From Caballeronia sp. INDeC2 (lineage in GTDB: Bacteria; Pseudomonadota; Gammaproteobacteria; Burkholderiales; Burkholderiaceae): DNA of 64,000 nucleotides. Made by a program: the position numbers and the translations under genes. How positions within the stretch are numbered: position 1 is the stretch's first letter; each line of letters opens with the position of its first letter. The notes under the pieces were generated by a model, which saw nothing but the letters and a program-made list of their open reading frames with translations, had not been told where the DNA came from and searched no databases. Below, piece by piece: positions 63,692 to 64,000 of this stretch. Where the stretch lies: contig NZ_JALQDG010000041.1 in NCBI RefSeq assembly GCF_023631325.1, forward strand, positions 124,001 through 188,000. Direction: 5' to 3'.

Positions 63692-64000
63692 TCAGCGATC
63701 CGCGAGGGCGGCGCGTCTGCGCGTTTCCTTGCTAGTCGTCTTATAGGGTGGCGCGGTGCTTTCGCGTACACGCAAATCGGCTTTCATGCGCAGATGCACC
63801 GGCTCCGATGATTCGCCTTGCAACTGCTTGTGCAGCAATTGCCAGATCGCGCGTCCCACTGCTTCGACAGGCTGATGAATCGAACTGATGCGCGGATGCA
63901 GCACGGACATCCACGGCGCATCGTCGAAGGAAAGCAGCGAGATGTCGTCGGGCAGGCGCAATTCGGCGTCGCGTATCGCGCGCAATGCGCCGAGTGTCGC
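63692..64000 (-). CDS. LacI-family regulator of the sugar transporter (N-terminus outside window)
   Basis: The last about 102 codons of a LacI/GalR protein: ALRAIRDAELRLPDDISLLS, then FDDAPWMSVLHPRISSIHQP, then VGRAIWQLLHKQLQGE are the conserved effector-domain end. The HTH part is past the right edge. It is upstream of the binding-protein gene on the same strand, the usual place for a local sugar-responsive repressor. Confidence 0.92.
   Translation of the reverse strand, partial: ATLGALRAIRDAELRLPDDISLLSFDDAPWMSVLHPRISSIHQPVEAVGRAIWQLLHKQLQGESSEPVHLRMKADLRVRESTAPPYKTTSKETRRRAALADR

Noticed and set aside
1..64000. CRISPR arrays, rRNA, tRNA, insertion sequences and prophage genes
   Set aside because: No regular direct repeats, tRNA-like cloverleaf, rRNA sequence, transposase or phage gene was found on reading through both strands.

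Overview
The window is high-GC DNA from a beta-proteobacterium of the Burkholderiaceae, most likely a Paraburkholderia or Caballeronia. The evidence is codon use, many LysR regulators, and lineage-typical families (DUF3348/DUF802/DUF2894, DUF3563, DUF4148, YdcH next to PPK2). It reads as chromosomal accessory and housekeeping DNA. I saw no phage, transposase, CRISPR array, rRNA or tRNA. Both ends cut through genes: a fused MFS/spermidine synthase-like gene on the left and a LacI-type regulator on the right.

Layout, left to right. (1) 1-6389, minus strand: a probable operon of an inner-membrane-anchored formylglycine-generating enzyme, a HAD lipoprotein, an exported sulfatase and a membrane protein with a spermidine synthase-like domain. 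(2) 6655-12994, plus strand: a tight MoxR/Bat (VWA) operon, followed by a periplasmic Ntn hydrolase. (3) 14217-18384, plus strand: DUF3348, a MotA/ExbB-like channel protein with a long helical tail, a MotB/OmpA-like protein and DUF2894. This looks like an ion-driven stator module of unknown function with the architecture of Zorya ZorA/ZorB, and it is the best candidate here for an undescribed system. (4) 18427-22466: remains of a LysR and a transketolase gene, an AhpD-like protein, a hybrid histidine kinase and a small acidic protein. (5) 22578-28257: galactose mutarotase, GntP permease, an AraC regulator and an MFS transporter. (6) 28426-32853: an ECF41-type sigma factor with its AhpD-like and cupin neighbours, then an exact match to the published ECF41 promoter consensus in front of a LysR, NmrA and Ohr gene run. 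(7) 32994-42824: trehalase and many small catabolic or redox genes, including a frameshifted MFS gene and an SDR without the usual catalytic tyrosine. (8) 42981-51728: an acyltransferase, a decayed MATE gene, a sigma-54 activator, a two-receiver protein and a very large hybrid kinase. (9) 52177-58742: small genes, PPK2, a TSUP permease and a cold-shock protein with a strong terminator. (10) 58989-64000: a class II aldolase beside a ribose-type sugar ABC transporter and its LacI regulator.

Three themes connect genes. Region 1 joins a sulfatase to its own maturase, both apparently acting outside the cytoplasm. Region 6 looks like a sigma-factor regulon for peroxide or redox stress. Region 3 has the parts of an energised envelope complex. 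Gene decay is visible at three places (18.4-18.8 kb, 40.36 kb and 44.2-45.1 kb). All functions are inferred from reading the sequence; no database search was run.
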